This document shows, piece by piece, positions 53,239 to 63,350 of a stretch of 64,000 nucleotides of DNA. Every line of letters starts with the position of its first letter. Within the stretch, counting starts at the first letter, position 1. The stretch comes from Ancylobacter pratisalsi (GTDB taxonomy: Bacteria; Pseudomonadota; Alphaproteobacteria; Rhizobiales; Xanthobacteraceae), in assembly GCF_010669125.1 (NCBI RefSeq), contig NZ_CP048630.1:186001-250000 (forward strand), in the 5' to 3' direction. The translations under genes were made by a program, and so were the position numbers. The notes beneath the pieces are model-generated. The model was not told the origin of the DNA. It saw nothing but the letters and a program-made list of their open reading frames with translations, and made no database searches.

Positions 53239-53904
53239 ATGCCTGAGGTCATTTTCACCGGTGAGAAGGGGCGTCTCGAAGGCCGCTACCAGCCGGCCAA
53301 GACGCGCCATGCGCCGATCGCCATCATCCTGCACCCGCACCCCCAGTTCGGCGGCACGATGAACAATCCGGTCGTCTACAACCTCTACTATCAGTTCGTG
53401 AACCGCGGCTTCTCCACGCTGCGCTTCAACTTTCGCGGTGTCGGGCGCAGCCAGGGTTCGTTCGACCACGGACAGGGCGAGCTGGCCGATGCGGCTGCCG
53501 CGCTGGACTGGGCGCAGTCGATCAATCCGGATGCCCGCGCCTGCTGGATCGCCGGCTTCTCCTTCGGCGCGTGGATCGGCATGCAGCTTCTGATGCGCCG
53601 CCCGGAGGTGGAAGGCTTCATCTCCATCGCCGCGCCGGCGAATCTGTATGACTTCTCCTTCCTCGCGCCCTGCCCTTCCTCGGGCCTGTTCGTTCATGGC
53701 GACAAGGATGCAGTGGTGCCGTTCTCCGCAGTCACCGGCCTCGTCGAGAAGCTGAAGACCCAAAAGGGCATCATCATCGAGCAGCAGACCGTTGCCGGCG
53801 CCAACCATTTCTTTGACGGCAAGACCGAAGATCTGATGGAAGTGGTGGGCACCTATCTCGACAAGCGCCTGCCCGACACCGCGAAGAAAACCAGCGCGGC
53901 CTGA
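53239..53904 (+). CDS. Alpha/beta hydrolase
   Basis: A 221-residue hydrolase of the dienelactone-hydrolase-like group. HPHPQFGGTMNNPVVYN carries the oxyanion-hole region, WIAGFSFGAWIGMQLL has the nucleophile elbow (G-F-S-F-G), and VHGDKDAVVPFSAV and GANHFFDGKTEDL supply the likely Asp and His. Its location divergent from the SUF operon is common in Hyphomicrobiales but its substrate is unknown. I chose ATG 53239; the open frame to 53170 is less likely. A strong terminator follows. Confidence 0.9.
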   Translation: MPEVIFTGEKGRLEGRYQPAKTRHAPIAIILHPHPQFGGTMNNPVVYNLYYQFVNRGFSTLRFNFRGVGRSQGSFDHGQGELADAAAALDWAQSINPDARACWIAGFSFGAWIGMQLLMRRPEVEGFISIAAPANLYDFSFLAPCPSSGLFVHGDKDAVVPFSAVTGLVEKLKTQKGIIIEQQTVAGANHFFDGKTEDLMEVVGTYLDKRLPDTAKKTSAA

Positions 53905-53932
53905 ACCGCGCCTTCCAGCGTCTGATATGCAA

Positions 53933-53961
53933 AAAGCCCGGCGTTCATCACGCCGGGCTTT
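53933..53961. terminator. Bidirectional intrinsic terminator
   Basis: AAAGCCCGGCG (53933-53943), 7-base loop, CGCCGGGCTTT (53951-53961): a perfect 11-bp stem between two convergent genes (hydrolase and small exported protein), with A/T-rich flanks on both sides, so it can serve both. Confidence 0.88.
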
Positions 53962-53982
53962 CGCTTTTGGGGAGTAGCCGTC

Positions 53983-54351
53983 TCAGTTCAGGACGAGACG
54001 CGCCGGATCGGTGACAAGCACCGCGTCGCCGCGACGGGCGATCTCGACGGTACGGGTCATGCCGTCCGTTGCGCCGGGCACCGAGAAGCTCACCTTCTGC
54101 TCGGGCTGCAGCGTGGCGGCGACGCGTACCGGGGCGCCGTCAGCAACGCTCAGGGTCGCGATGACATGATAGCCGTCGGTGTCGGGCGTGTAGTAGGCCA
54201 CGCCGGTGACATAGCCGAGCTGGATGTTCTGCGCGGTACCCGGCTGAAGGCCGTTCCGCGCGCCTTCGGCACGCAGGGGCGCCGCGATGGCGATGGCGAT
54301 GAGACCCCCGGCGACAGCCAAGGGAAGGATGTCGCGAACAAGGCTGCGCAT
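53983..54351 (-). CDS. Small exported hypothetical protein
   Basis: A 122-residue exported protein with a signal peptide (ILPLAVAGGLIAIAIAAPLRA). The mature part is beta-rich: IQLGYVTGVAYYTPDTDGYHVIATLSVADG. There are no cysteines or known motif. It may be periplasmic. The intergenic region upstream (54352-54565) is AT-rich without a clear promoter. Confidence 0.75.
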   Translation of the reverse strand: MRSLVRDILPLAVAGGLIAIAIAAPLRAEGARNGLQPGTAQNIQLGYVTGVAYYTPDTDGYHVIATLSVADGAPVRVAATLQPEQKVSFSVPGATDGMTRTVEIARRGDAVLVTDPARLVLN

Positions 54352-54565
54352 CTTCTTTGCTCCAAAGTTCTGTCCAGGCCTATTAGTGGAAGCTGCCTGC
54401 CTGGCGAGCCGGGCTTCCCGGGAGCCCTCAAGATATACAGAACTTTGTGCATTGCATCATACGCTTTTGCATCGCACCAATGCGTTTCAGGAATACTGCG
54501 GCAGACGCGCGCATTATTCAAAAAATCTGAATACCCTCTTCAATTCCGCTTTGGGCGCAACGTCC

Positions 54566-55705
54566 TCAGGAACGAAGAATGGCTCCGCCCGTCATCGGGC
54601 ATGGCACGCCGGTCGTCGTCGGAAAACTCAGGGGCAGTCCGCGCAGCGCACGTACGGCCAGGAAGGCAAAGGCCTGCGCCTCCATGAGATCTCCAGACCA
54701 GCCGACCTCATCCGCTGTAATGACCTCGATAGAAAGCCGCTCGCGCAACATGCGCAGCAAGGTGGCATTATGCGCCCCGCCACCTGCCGCAATGAGCAGA
54801 ACCGGGCGCCGCGGCAGCAACGAGAGGCAGGCGGCGATCGACGCTGCCGTAAGCGCGGTGAGCGTCGCCGCGCCATCCTCGACGCTCATATGCTCAAGCC
54901 CCGCCCGCTCGACGACCCAGGCACGGAAATCGTTGCGATCCAGCGACTTCGGCGGCGCCTTGACGAAGAACGAATGATCCAGAAGCCGCGCGATCGCAGC
55001 CTCGTCAACCCGGCCAGCCGCTGCCGCGGCGCCGTCGCGGTCAAATGGCGCGCCGGTGCGCTGTTTCATGAAATCGTCGATCAGCGCATTGGCCGGACCC
55101 GTGTCGCCTGCAATCGGATCCATCTCGCCATCAAGCCAGGTGATGTTGGCGACACCGCCCAGATTCAGCACGACCACAGGACCCGCCGTCTTCAACCCTC
55201 GAACCAGCGCGCGGTGATAGACCGGCACCAGCGGCGCGCCCTCCCCACCGGCCGCGACATCGGCGGCCCGCAGATCATGCACCAGTACCGGGCCGGGGCC
55301 GGGCACCATGGCCTGCACCGCGCGGAGCAGCCCTGCCCCATCGCCGATCTGCACCGTCAGGCGCCGCTCGGGGCGGTGCAGGACGGTCTGGCCATGAAAA
55401 CCGATGACGGCGACGTCGCGGTGTTCGGGAAAAGTGGAAAAGAACTCCGCCAAAGCCTCGGCATGCCGATCGGTCAGGCGCCGCTCCGCCTCGGCCAGCA
55501 CGCCCGGGCGCGCGGCGCGTTCGGTCAGCCCGGTCGCTTCCTCCAGCGCCCGCTCAAGGACGACGCGGTCCTCGGGCGTGTAGGCGTAGGTACGGCCCGG
55601 GCCGAAGGCGGTGACCGTCTCCCCGTCGGTCTCGATAACCGCCAAGTCTACCCCGTCGAGCGAGGTACCGCTCATCAGCCCGATCGCCTTCACCGACTGC
55701 TCCAT
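54566..55705 (-). CDS. anmK: Anhydro-N-acetylmuramic acid kinase
   Basis: A 379-residue kinase of peptidoglycan recycling that phosphorylates and opens anhydro-MurNAc. The phosphate-binding N-terminus is IGLMSGTSLDGVDLAVIETD. Further segments: VIGFHGQTVLHRPE, NLGGVANITWLDGE and DTGPANALIDDFM, matching AnmK. It is divergent from tyrS across 87 bp. Confidence 0.95.
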   Translation of the reverse strand: MEQSVKAIGLMSGTSLDGVDLAVIETDGETVTAFGPGRTYAYTPEDRVVLERALEEATGLTERAARPGVLAEAERRLTDRHAEALAEFFSTFPEHRDVAVIGFHGQTVLHRPERRLTVQIGDGAGLLRAVQAMVPGPGPVLVHDLRAADVAAGGEGAPLVPVYHRALVRGLKTAGPVVVLNLGGVANITWLDGEMDPIAGDTGPANALIDDFMKQRTGAPFDRDGAAAAAGRVDEAAIARLLDHSFFVKAPPKSLDRNDFRAWVVERAGLEHMSVEDGAATLTALTAASIAACLSLLPRRPVLLIAAGGGAHNATLLRMLRERLSIEVITADEVGWSGDLMEAQAFAFLAVRALRGLPLSFPTTTGVPCPMTGGAILRS

Positions 55706-55792
55706 GAGACTGCCCCCGGGATGCTTTCCACGCGCGAAGCTGTTACATCACCGGCCCGATCCTAATATGGCGTTGATGCCCGCAGGCCTGAG

Positions 55793-57052
55793 ATGAGCAC
55801 CTTCCGATCCGACTTCCTCCGCATCCTCCAGGAGCGCGGCTTCATTCATCAGATTTCCGATGAAGACGGCCTCGACAAGCTGTTCGCCACGGAAACCGTC
55901 ACCGCCTATATCGGCTTCGACCCCACGGCACCGAGCCTGCATGCCGGCGGGCTGATCCAGATCATGATGCTGCACTGGCTGCAGGCGACGGGTCACCGGG
56001 CGATTTCGCTGATGGGCGGCGGCACCGGCATGGTTGGCGATCCCTCGTTCAAGGACGATGCGCGCCAGCTGATGACGGTCGATACCATCCAGGCCAACAT
56101 CGACTCGATCAAGAAGGTGTTCTCGAACTACCTCACCTATGGCGAGGGGCCTCGCGACGCGCGGATGATCAACAATGCCGACTGGCTGCGTGGGCTCAAC
56201 TACCTTGAATTCCTGCGCGATGTCGGCCGGCATTTCTCGGTCAATCGCATGCTGTCCTTCGACAGCGTGAAGACCCGGCTGGACCGCGAGCAGTCGCTGT
56301 CCTTCCTCGAATTCAACTACATGATCCTGCAGGCCTACGACTTCGTCGAGCTGGCCAGACGTTATGACTGCCGGCTGCAGATGGGCGGCTCCGACCAGTG
56401 GGGCAACATCGTCAACGGCATCGATCTCGGCCACCGCATGGGCACCAAGCAGCTCTTCGCGCTGACCTCGCCGCTGCTTACCACCTCCTCGGGCGCCAAG
56501 ATGGGCAAGTCGCTCTCCGGCGCCGTTTGGCTCAACGCCGACATGCTCGGTGCCTATGAGTTCTGGCAGTACTGGCGCAACACCGAGGACGCGGACGTCA
56601 CGCGCTTCCTCAAGCTCTACACCACGCTGCCGATGGACGAGATCGCCCGTCTGTCGCAGCTTGGCGGTTCGGAGATCAACGAGGTCAAGAAGATCCTTGC
56701 CACCGAGGTGACCGCGCTGCTCCACGGCCGCGCCGCGGCCGACGCGGCAGCGGAGACGGCGCGCAAGACCTTCGAGGAAGGCGCTCTCGCCGCCGACCTG
56801 CCGACGGTGGAGCTGCCCGCCAGCGCGCTGCACGGCGACGGCATCGGCGTGCTCTCGGCCTTCGCCGAGATCACCGGCCTTCTTGCCTCGAACGGCGAGG
56901 CACGCCGCCAGATCAAGAGCGGCGGGCTGCGGGTGAACGACGTCGTCGTTACCGACGACAAAATGATGCTCACGCAGGCCGATCTGACCCCGGAAGGCGT
57001 GATCAAGCTCTCCTTCGGCAAGAAGAAGCATGTGCTGCTGAAGCCCGTGTGA
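55793..57052 (+). CDS. tyrS: Tyrosyl-tRNA synthetase
   Basis: A 419-residue class I synthetase. The HIGH-type motif is [15 protein letters not shown] (HAGG form), the KMSKS-type motif is [13 protein letters not shown], and the tyrosine/tRNA-binding segment is [17 protein letters not shown]. The C-terminal S4-like domain ([17 protein letters not shown]) is present. Length is typical for TyrS of the TyrZ-less type. Confidence 0.96.
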   Translation: MSTFRSDFLRILQERGFIHQISDEDGLDKLFATETVTAYIGFDPTAPSLHAGGLIQIMMLHWLQATGHRAISLMGGGTGMVGDPSFKDDARQLMTVDTIQANIDSIKKVFSNYLTYGEGPRDARMINNADWLRGLNYLEFLRDVGRHFSVNRMLSFDSVKTRLDREQSLSFLEFNYMILQAYDFVELARRYDCRLQMGGSDQWGNIVNGIDLGHRMGTKQLFALTSPLLTTSSGAKMGKSLSGAVWLNADMLGAYEFWQYWRNTEDADVTRFLKLYTTLPMDEIARLSQLGGSEINEVKKILATEVTALLHGRAAADAAAETARKTFEEGALAADLPTVELPASALHGDGIGVLSAFAEITGLLASNGEARRQIKSGGLRVNDVVVTDDKMMLTQADLTPEGVIKLSFGKKKHVLLKPV

Positions 57053-57167
57053 TCCGTGCGCGCCGTACCTTTCGGCGCGCGTCATGCCCCTCGCTCACGC
57101 CCGATCTGGAGCGCTATCGGGCGAAATGGGCGCCGGGGCGCGTGACGGATGATGCGTTGAAATTGTT

Positions 57168-60100
57168 CTAGCGGGTCGGAACCAGTCCCGGAGGCGTCGG
57201 ATCGGGCGCCTGCCGGAACTCGAATATCTTGCGCAGGAAACCGGGCGCCACAGCGGAGATCGGGTTCACCCGCAAGGTCGGCCCGCTGAGGGGACCGACA
57301 ACCTCATAGGTCACACCGACCAGCCCTTCATTGGGACCGCCACCCAGGAAGAAGCCCAGCACCGGCACGCGGCTGAACAGGTTGTTCAGTCCGTAGGCCG
57401 GCACATAGGTGCCGCGCACCGCGACGCGATCGGCGGCGAAGTCGAGCGTGCCGTCGAAAGTCGAGCCGATCGAGGGGCCCCAGATCGCGCCGTCGCGAAT
57501 GTTCAGCTGTTCCGCCGAGCGCTGGAAATCAGCCTGCATCTTGCGGAACGCAACCGCCGCGCCGGGCGCGGGGCGCCCATCCTTGGTCTGGCTCGGCGCC
57601 GCCGCGATCAGCCGGTCCAGCCCCGGCTCGCCGCGAATGGTGAAGTCGCGCATGTTGACCACGCCGCTCTGCGGCTTGCCGCTGCCGTTCGGGGGGTCGA
57701 CGTCGATCCACAGATCGCCGCCATAGATTCGCGAATACAGATCGACGAACCGCAGCAGCGCGCCAGCGTCGCTGGTCGCCACCCGCAGCAGCGGGCGCCC
57801 GTTCTGCGTCGTCAGTTCGCCCTTCACGCCGCCGCCCCGCCCGACCATTGCCGCCAGATCGAACGCCGTCAGCGTGCCGCCGCGCCGCGACATGCGCAGC
57901 ACCGCCTGGCGCATGGTCTCGCCATTATTGCCCGCGACCACGCCGAGATTGACGTCGAGATCGATATCGGGCGGCTTTTCGTTGCGGGCACCGGCCACCG
58001 GAGCTTCGAGCAGGTTCTTCAGGAAAGCGCGGGCCTCAATCACCTCGCCGCGCACGGTCAGCTTCATCACGCCGTCGACGTTCTCGGCCTTCACACTGGC
58101 CTTGTCGCCATCGGAAAGCTGGAAGGTCGGCAGGTTGGCGCTCACCAGCGCGGACTTGGCATCGAGATCGACCGAACCGCGAATGTTCACGCCCTGCCCG
58201 GTGATGACGAGATTGTCCAGCTGCGTCCCCGAGTTGTTGATCACCGCGTCAGCCGTCAAACGGGCTGGCTTTCCCGCCGGCTTCGACCAGCCCGGCACCA
58301 GTTCGGCAAGCCGCGCATTGGTGAGGTCGAGGTCGACATCCGCCGTCCTGGTCTTGGTGCCGATCTTGCCGGAGAGCTTGACGCCCACCGTTCCCGATAT
58401 GCTGGCAAGGTCCAGATTGAGATTGGCGCGCGCGGCATCGTCGAGCGTCGCGGCGATGGTGAAGGTGGCATCGCCCGTGGATGGCCGGGTGTATTCGAAA
58501 CTCGCCGGCGCGCCGCCCACCTTGCCCTCGCCGCGCAGCACGGTCGCCGCCGGCGTGACGAAGGCGCGCACCGTCGCACTGTTCAGCTTCTGGCCGAGAA
58601 ACACGTCATCGGCGCTGAAGTCGGTCAGGTTGGCGTCGAAGGCATAGTCGACGTCGGCGGGCTTGATGTGTTCGGACAGCTTGATGTTGATCTGCGCCGT
58701 GCCATTGATGGTGCCGCCGACACCGTCAGGGTTCATCTGCTCGGCCGCCGCGCCGCGCAGCGGCGGCCGGCTGGCCAGCTCCACCGCCGCCGCCGCCGGG
58801 CCGCTGACCGTCAGCTGCAGCTTGGCGGGCGGGTTGTCCATGATGACGTTCGGCACGTCCAGAACGCCCTCAGGCAGGTCGAGCTTGCGCCCTCCAGGCG
58901 TGGTGATGCTCGCCCGGCTCGCCACCACATGCGCGCTTCGTCCCGTCGCCTCCACCGCGAGGTCGGCTCCCTCCAGCGGAGGAAGTTCCGGGATCGGCCG
59001 CAGCACGCCATTGCTGCCGACCACATTGATCGACACCGCCTCGGCGGCCAGCGGGCGCTGCTTGTTGCCAATCGAATCCAGCGGCGCGTCAAAGGCGATC
59101 TCGGCTCGGGACACGTCGCCCGAGACGATGTGCTCATAGACCCATTTACGCACGTCCGGAGCGGCAACGATGGGCCAGAGCCGCTTGAGCGACGTCGCGG
59201 ACATCGGCGTCGCGCTGACCGAAAGCGCGAGCGAGGGCCGCTCCGAGCCAATATCCAGCGCGCCGGAGAGCGTCACCCCGCCCTGCGGACCCTTGAACAC
59301 GGCCTGATCGATCGAGATGCGATGCGCCGCCGTGTCCATGGAGAGGAGAACCGCGACATCATCGAGTATGAGCGGAGGCTCTTTCTCGGAATAGATGCCG
59401 CCACCGCCAAAGCTCGCCCGCGCCTTGGTACTGCGAAGCTGCCATTTGCCGTCCGCCTCCAGCGGGCCCTTGATCTCGGCGTTCAGCTCAAGCCCGAACG
59501 GGCCGGCCTGGATCGACAGCGGCGTCAGGGCGAGCACATGGCGGACCGGGTCGAACTTGAACGTGAGCGAGGCTTCGTCGACGAGGGTGCGCCCGGCGAC
59601 ATCCGGCCCGAGCTGGAATTCGCCGGCGCCGGCGACAAGGCGGCCCTCACTGGCGATCAGCAGACCCTGATTGTCGATGCGGGCGGAGAAATCCAGAGAG
59701 AGCGGCGAGGTGGCGACAAGATCGGCATCGGCCTGCCCGGCGGCGATCATCAGGTCGCGCGGCGCAAGGTCCCGCACCTTGAGGGTGAGAGGCCGCTGGC
59801 CCTCGGTGAGGGCGCCGATGGTGGCGCTCGCCGACCAGGGGCCATCCGTGCCCCCGGCGGTGAGATCGAAGCTCATGCCGCCCTGAGAGGGGCGCGACAG
59901 CGAAAGATCGATGTCGTCGAAGGTCCATTGCCGGCCGCTGATGTCGCTGCGCACGACCAGGATGCCGTCCTTGAGACCCACCTCGGAAAGGTCGCCGCCA
60001 TCCAACCCGCCACGATCAATGGCATCCGCGAAGGCCGCAAGGCTGGAAAGCCGCAGCGGACCCACTGGTGTCGCCAACTGGTCGGCGGCCGTGACGGTGG

Positions 60101-60704
60101 GAGCGTTGTCGCCGGTGGAGCTCGGCGCGCCCTGTCGCGGCGCCACCACGGGAGGGACGTCTGCCGCGGGAGCCGCGATAGGCTTGCCGCCCTCCGTGGA
60201 GATCGCAATGCCGCCCTGCGCATCGATGCGCACCGTGACCTTGACGCCCACGAGGTCGATGCGGCGCGGCCGGTTCACCCAGGGAAGCAGCCCGTCCTGC
60301 ATCGTCACATCCGCCTGCGGGGCGATCGCGATCACGTCACCCGCAGCGTCGCGCACGACGATGTTGCTCGCCTTCAGCAGCACGCCGCCATCGAGCGCGC
60401 GATCGGCGACGATCTCGCCGATCTGGACCGTGCGGCCGCCGCCCAGACGTGCTTCCAGTGCGCTTTCGATGTAGGGCCGGGCCATGTCCACCGTCAGCAG
60501 GCCGGTGGTGAACATCAGATACACGCCCACAACCGACGCGATCGCGAGGCCCATAAGGGTTCCCAGCGACCAGCCGCACACGCGCAGCCAGCGGCGCTTG
60601 CGAACAGGCGCGTCGGCGCATGCCTTGGCGATGCGCCGCAGACGAGGCCGCCTGACAACACGCTTCGCACCAGCATCCGCCTTCCGGGTGGTCGGCTGCT
60701 TCAT
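57168..60704 (-). CDS. Large AsmA/YhdP-like inner-membrane protein (DUF3971)
   Basis: A 1178-residue protein with a basic N-terminus of about 40 residues, one membrane anchor at about residues 47-68 (LGTLMGLAIASVVGVYLMFT), and a long, mainly beta-strand periplasmic domain. It ends with SRVPVLGFFLGGGPNEGLVGVTYEVVG, and NRPRRIDLVGVKVTV near the start is typical of the AsmA/DUF3971 group. YhdP-type proteins help move phospholipids to the outer membrane. It is divergent from the bcp gene. Confidence 0.88.
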   Translation of the reverse strand: MKQPTTRKADAGAKRVVRRPRLRRIAKACADAPVRKRRWLRVCGWSLGTLMGLAIASVVGVYLMFTTGLLTVDMARPYIESALEARLGGGRTVQIGEIVADRALDGGVLLKASNIVVRDAAGDVIAIAPQADVTMQDGLLPWVNRPRRIDLVGVKVTVRIDAQGGIAISTEGGKPIAAPAADVPPVVAPRQGAPSSTGDNAPTVTAADQLATPVGPLRLSSLAAFADAIDRGGLDGGDLSEVGLKDGILVVRSDISGRQWTFDDIDLSLSRPSQGGMSFDLTAGGTDGPWSASATIGALTEGQRPLTLKVRDLAPRDLMIAAGQADADLVATSPLSLDFSARIDNQGLLIASEGRLVAGAGEFQLGPDVAGRTLVDEASLTFKFDPVRHVLALTPLSIQAGPFGLELNAEIKGPLEADGKWQLRSTKARASFGGGGIYSEKEPPLILDDVAVLLSMDTAAHRISIDQAVFKGPQGGVTLSGALDIGSERPSLALSVSATPMSATSLKRLWPIVAAPDVRKWVYEHIVSGDVSRAEIAFDAPLDSIGNKQRPLAAEAVSINVVGSNGVLRPIPELPPLEGADLAVEATGRSAHVVASRASITTPGGRKLDLPEGVLDVPNVIMDNPPAKLQLTVSGPAAAAVELASRPPLRGAAAEQMNPDGVGGTINGTAQINIKLSEHIKPADVDYAFDANLTDFSADDVFLGQKLNSATVRAFVTPAATVLRGEGKVGGAPASFEYTRPSTGDATFTIAATLDDAARANLNLDLASISGTVGVKLSGKIGTKTRTADVDLDLTNARLAELVPGWSKPAGKPARLTADAVINNSGTQLDNLVITGQGVNIRGSVDLDAKSALVSANLPTFQLSDGDKASVKAENVDGVMKLTVRGEVIEARAFLKNLLEAPVAGARNEKPPDIDLDVNLGVVAGNNGETMRQAVLRMSRRGGTLTAFDLAAMVGRGGGVKGELTTQNGRPLLRVATSDAGALLRFVDLYSRIYGGDLWIDVDPPNGSGKPQSGVVNMRDFTIRGEPGLDRLIAAAPSQTKDGRPAPGAAVAFRKMQADFQRSAEQLNIRDGAIWGPSIGSTFDGTLDFAADRVAVRGTYVPAYGLNNLFSRVPVLGFFLGGGPNEGLVGVTYEVVGPLSGPTLRVNPISAVAPGFLRKIFEFRQAPDPTPPGLVPTR

Positions 60705-60850
60705 GAAAGCTTCGAATCTCCGCGAGTTACGACATAATGCCCGCGCCGCCCGCCACCCGCGACCCCTTTCACCTCAAAGGTGCCGCCGACAGGACGATCC
60801 ACTTTTCGTTCCTTAGCCGATCAACCCAAAAACCGCCGAAAGGAAGGCAA

Positions 60851-61318
60851 ATGACAGCGATCGCCGCCGGCAAACCCGCACCCGACTTCACGATTTCCAC
60901 CGACACCGGCGAAACCGTCACCCTCGACAGCCTTCGTGGGCAGAAGCTCGTCCTCTATTTCTATCCGAAGGCCAACACTCCGGGCTGCACGCTCGAAGCC
61001 CATGACTTCGACCGCCTCGGTCCGGATTTTAGTGCGGCGCAGACACGGGTCATCGGGATTTCACCCGATCCGCTCAAGGCCATCGGAAAATTTCGCACCA
61101 AGCAGGCGCTCTCCCTGACGCTCGCCGGCGACGAGGAGCATGCCATGCTCGAGGCCTATGGCGTCTGGGTCGAGAAAAGCATGTATGGCCGCACATATAT
61201 GGGCGTGGAGCGCAGCACCGTGCTGATCGACGCCGAGGGGCGCATCGCCCGCGTGTGGCCCAAGGTCAAGGTCGCCGGCCACGCGGCCGAAGTGCTGGAG
61301 GCGGCAAGGGCCCTCTAG
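60851..61318 (+). CDS. bcp: Thioredoxin-dependent thiol peroxidase, Bcp/PrxQ type
   Basis: A 155-residue peroxiredoxin. The peroxidatic cysteine is Cys46 in NTPGCTLEA. In typical Bcp the resolving cysteine is five residues later, but here position 51 is histidine, so the protein is a one-cysteine form, possibly using an intermolecular partner. AGGAAGG lies just before the ATG at 60851. The divergent intergenic region with the AsmA-like gene is 146 bp. Confidence 0.95.
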   Translation: MTAIAAGKPAPDFTISTDTGETVTLDSLRGQKLVLYFYPKANTPGCTLEAHDFDRLGPDFSAAQTRVIGISPDPLKAIGKFRTKQALSLTLAGDEEHAMLEAYGVWVEKSMYGRTYMGVERSTVLIDAEGRIARVWPKVKVAGHAAEVLEAARAL

Positions 61319-61406
61319 CGGGGGACCGACCCGGCGAGGGACTCACGCAGGGGGGAGCGTAGCGCCCGCCTTTCCCGCGTCGTCGCGGCACGGCGGGCCC
61401 GCAAAC

Positions 61407-62537
<1,131 letters not shown>

Positions 62538-62720
62538 AAGGAACACTCTCACAAGGACATGGAAAGGCGGCGGAAAATAGAGACGTTAGGCGGGACTGTA
62601 AACGGGCGGCGCGACGGGCGAGCCATTCGGCGGTTTTCGGTACGCGAACACTGGCACCGCGCGTGAATACACTTAAGATCGCCTCCCCTTCCGTACACCC
62701 CTCGCAGGGAGAAATGACCC

Positions 62721-63332
62721 GTGCGTCTCATCGGCATGCTTGATTCGCCCTATGTCCGCCGCGTGGCGGTCTCGCTGACATTGCTCGACCTGCCCTTCAC
62801 CCATGAGAGCCTGTCGGTCTTCCGGCACTACGACGCCTTCGCCGCGATCAATCCGGTGGTCAAGGCGCCGACGCTGGTGACCGATGACGGCCTCGTCCTC
62901 ATGGATTCGACGTTGATCATCGCCCATGCCGAACGGATGGCCGTCCCCGGACGCAGCCTGGAGCCCGCCGCCATCGCGGACCATGCGCGCGGGCAGCGCG
63001 TCGTCGGCCTCGCCCTCGCGGCCTGCGAAAAGACGGTGCAGATCGTCTATGAGCACCAGCTCCGGCCGGAGGAAAAGCGTCACCAGCCCTGGCTCGACCG
63101 TGTCCACGGCCAGTTGATGGAGGCCTATCGCCTGCTTGAGGCCGAGATCGGCGACGGCTGGCTGGTGGGCGAGCGCCCGATGCAGGCGGACATCACCGCC
63201 TCGATCGCCTTCACCTTCACACGGAACATGCTTCCCGACATCGTGGCGGCCGAGGCCTTCCCGAAGCTGGCGGCGCTCACGGCACGCGCCGAAGCCCTGC
63301 CCGCCTTCAAGGCCTCGCCCTATGATGGCTGA
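62721..63332 (+). CDS. Glutathione S-transferase family protein
   Basis: A 203-residue GST-fold protein. The N-terminal thioredoxin-like domain begins MRLIGMLDSPYVRRVAVSL and includes INPVVKAPTLVTDDG and MDSTLIIAH (G-site). The C-terminal helical domain has GWLVGERPMQADITASIAFTF. A GTG start at 62721 with AGGGAGAA upstream. The catalytic residue is probably Ser9 (in LDSPYVRR), which is a common arrangement. Confidence 0.92.
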   Translation: MRLIGMLDSPYVRRVAVSLTLLDLPFTHESLSVFRHYDAFAAINPVVKAPTLVTDDGLVLMDSTLIIAHAERMAVPGRSLEPAAIADHARGQRVVGLALAACEKTVQIVYEHQLRPEEKRHQPWLDRVHGQLMEAYRLLEAEIGDGWLVGERPMQADITASIAFTFTRNMLPDIVAAEAFPKLAALTARAEALPAFKASPYDG

Positions 63333-63350
63333 GGAGCAGGCGGGGCGGGC

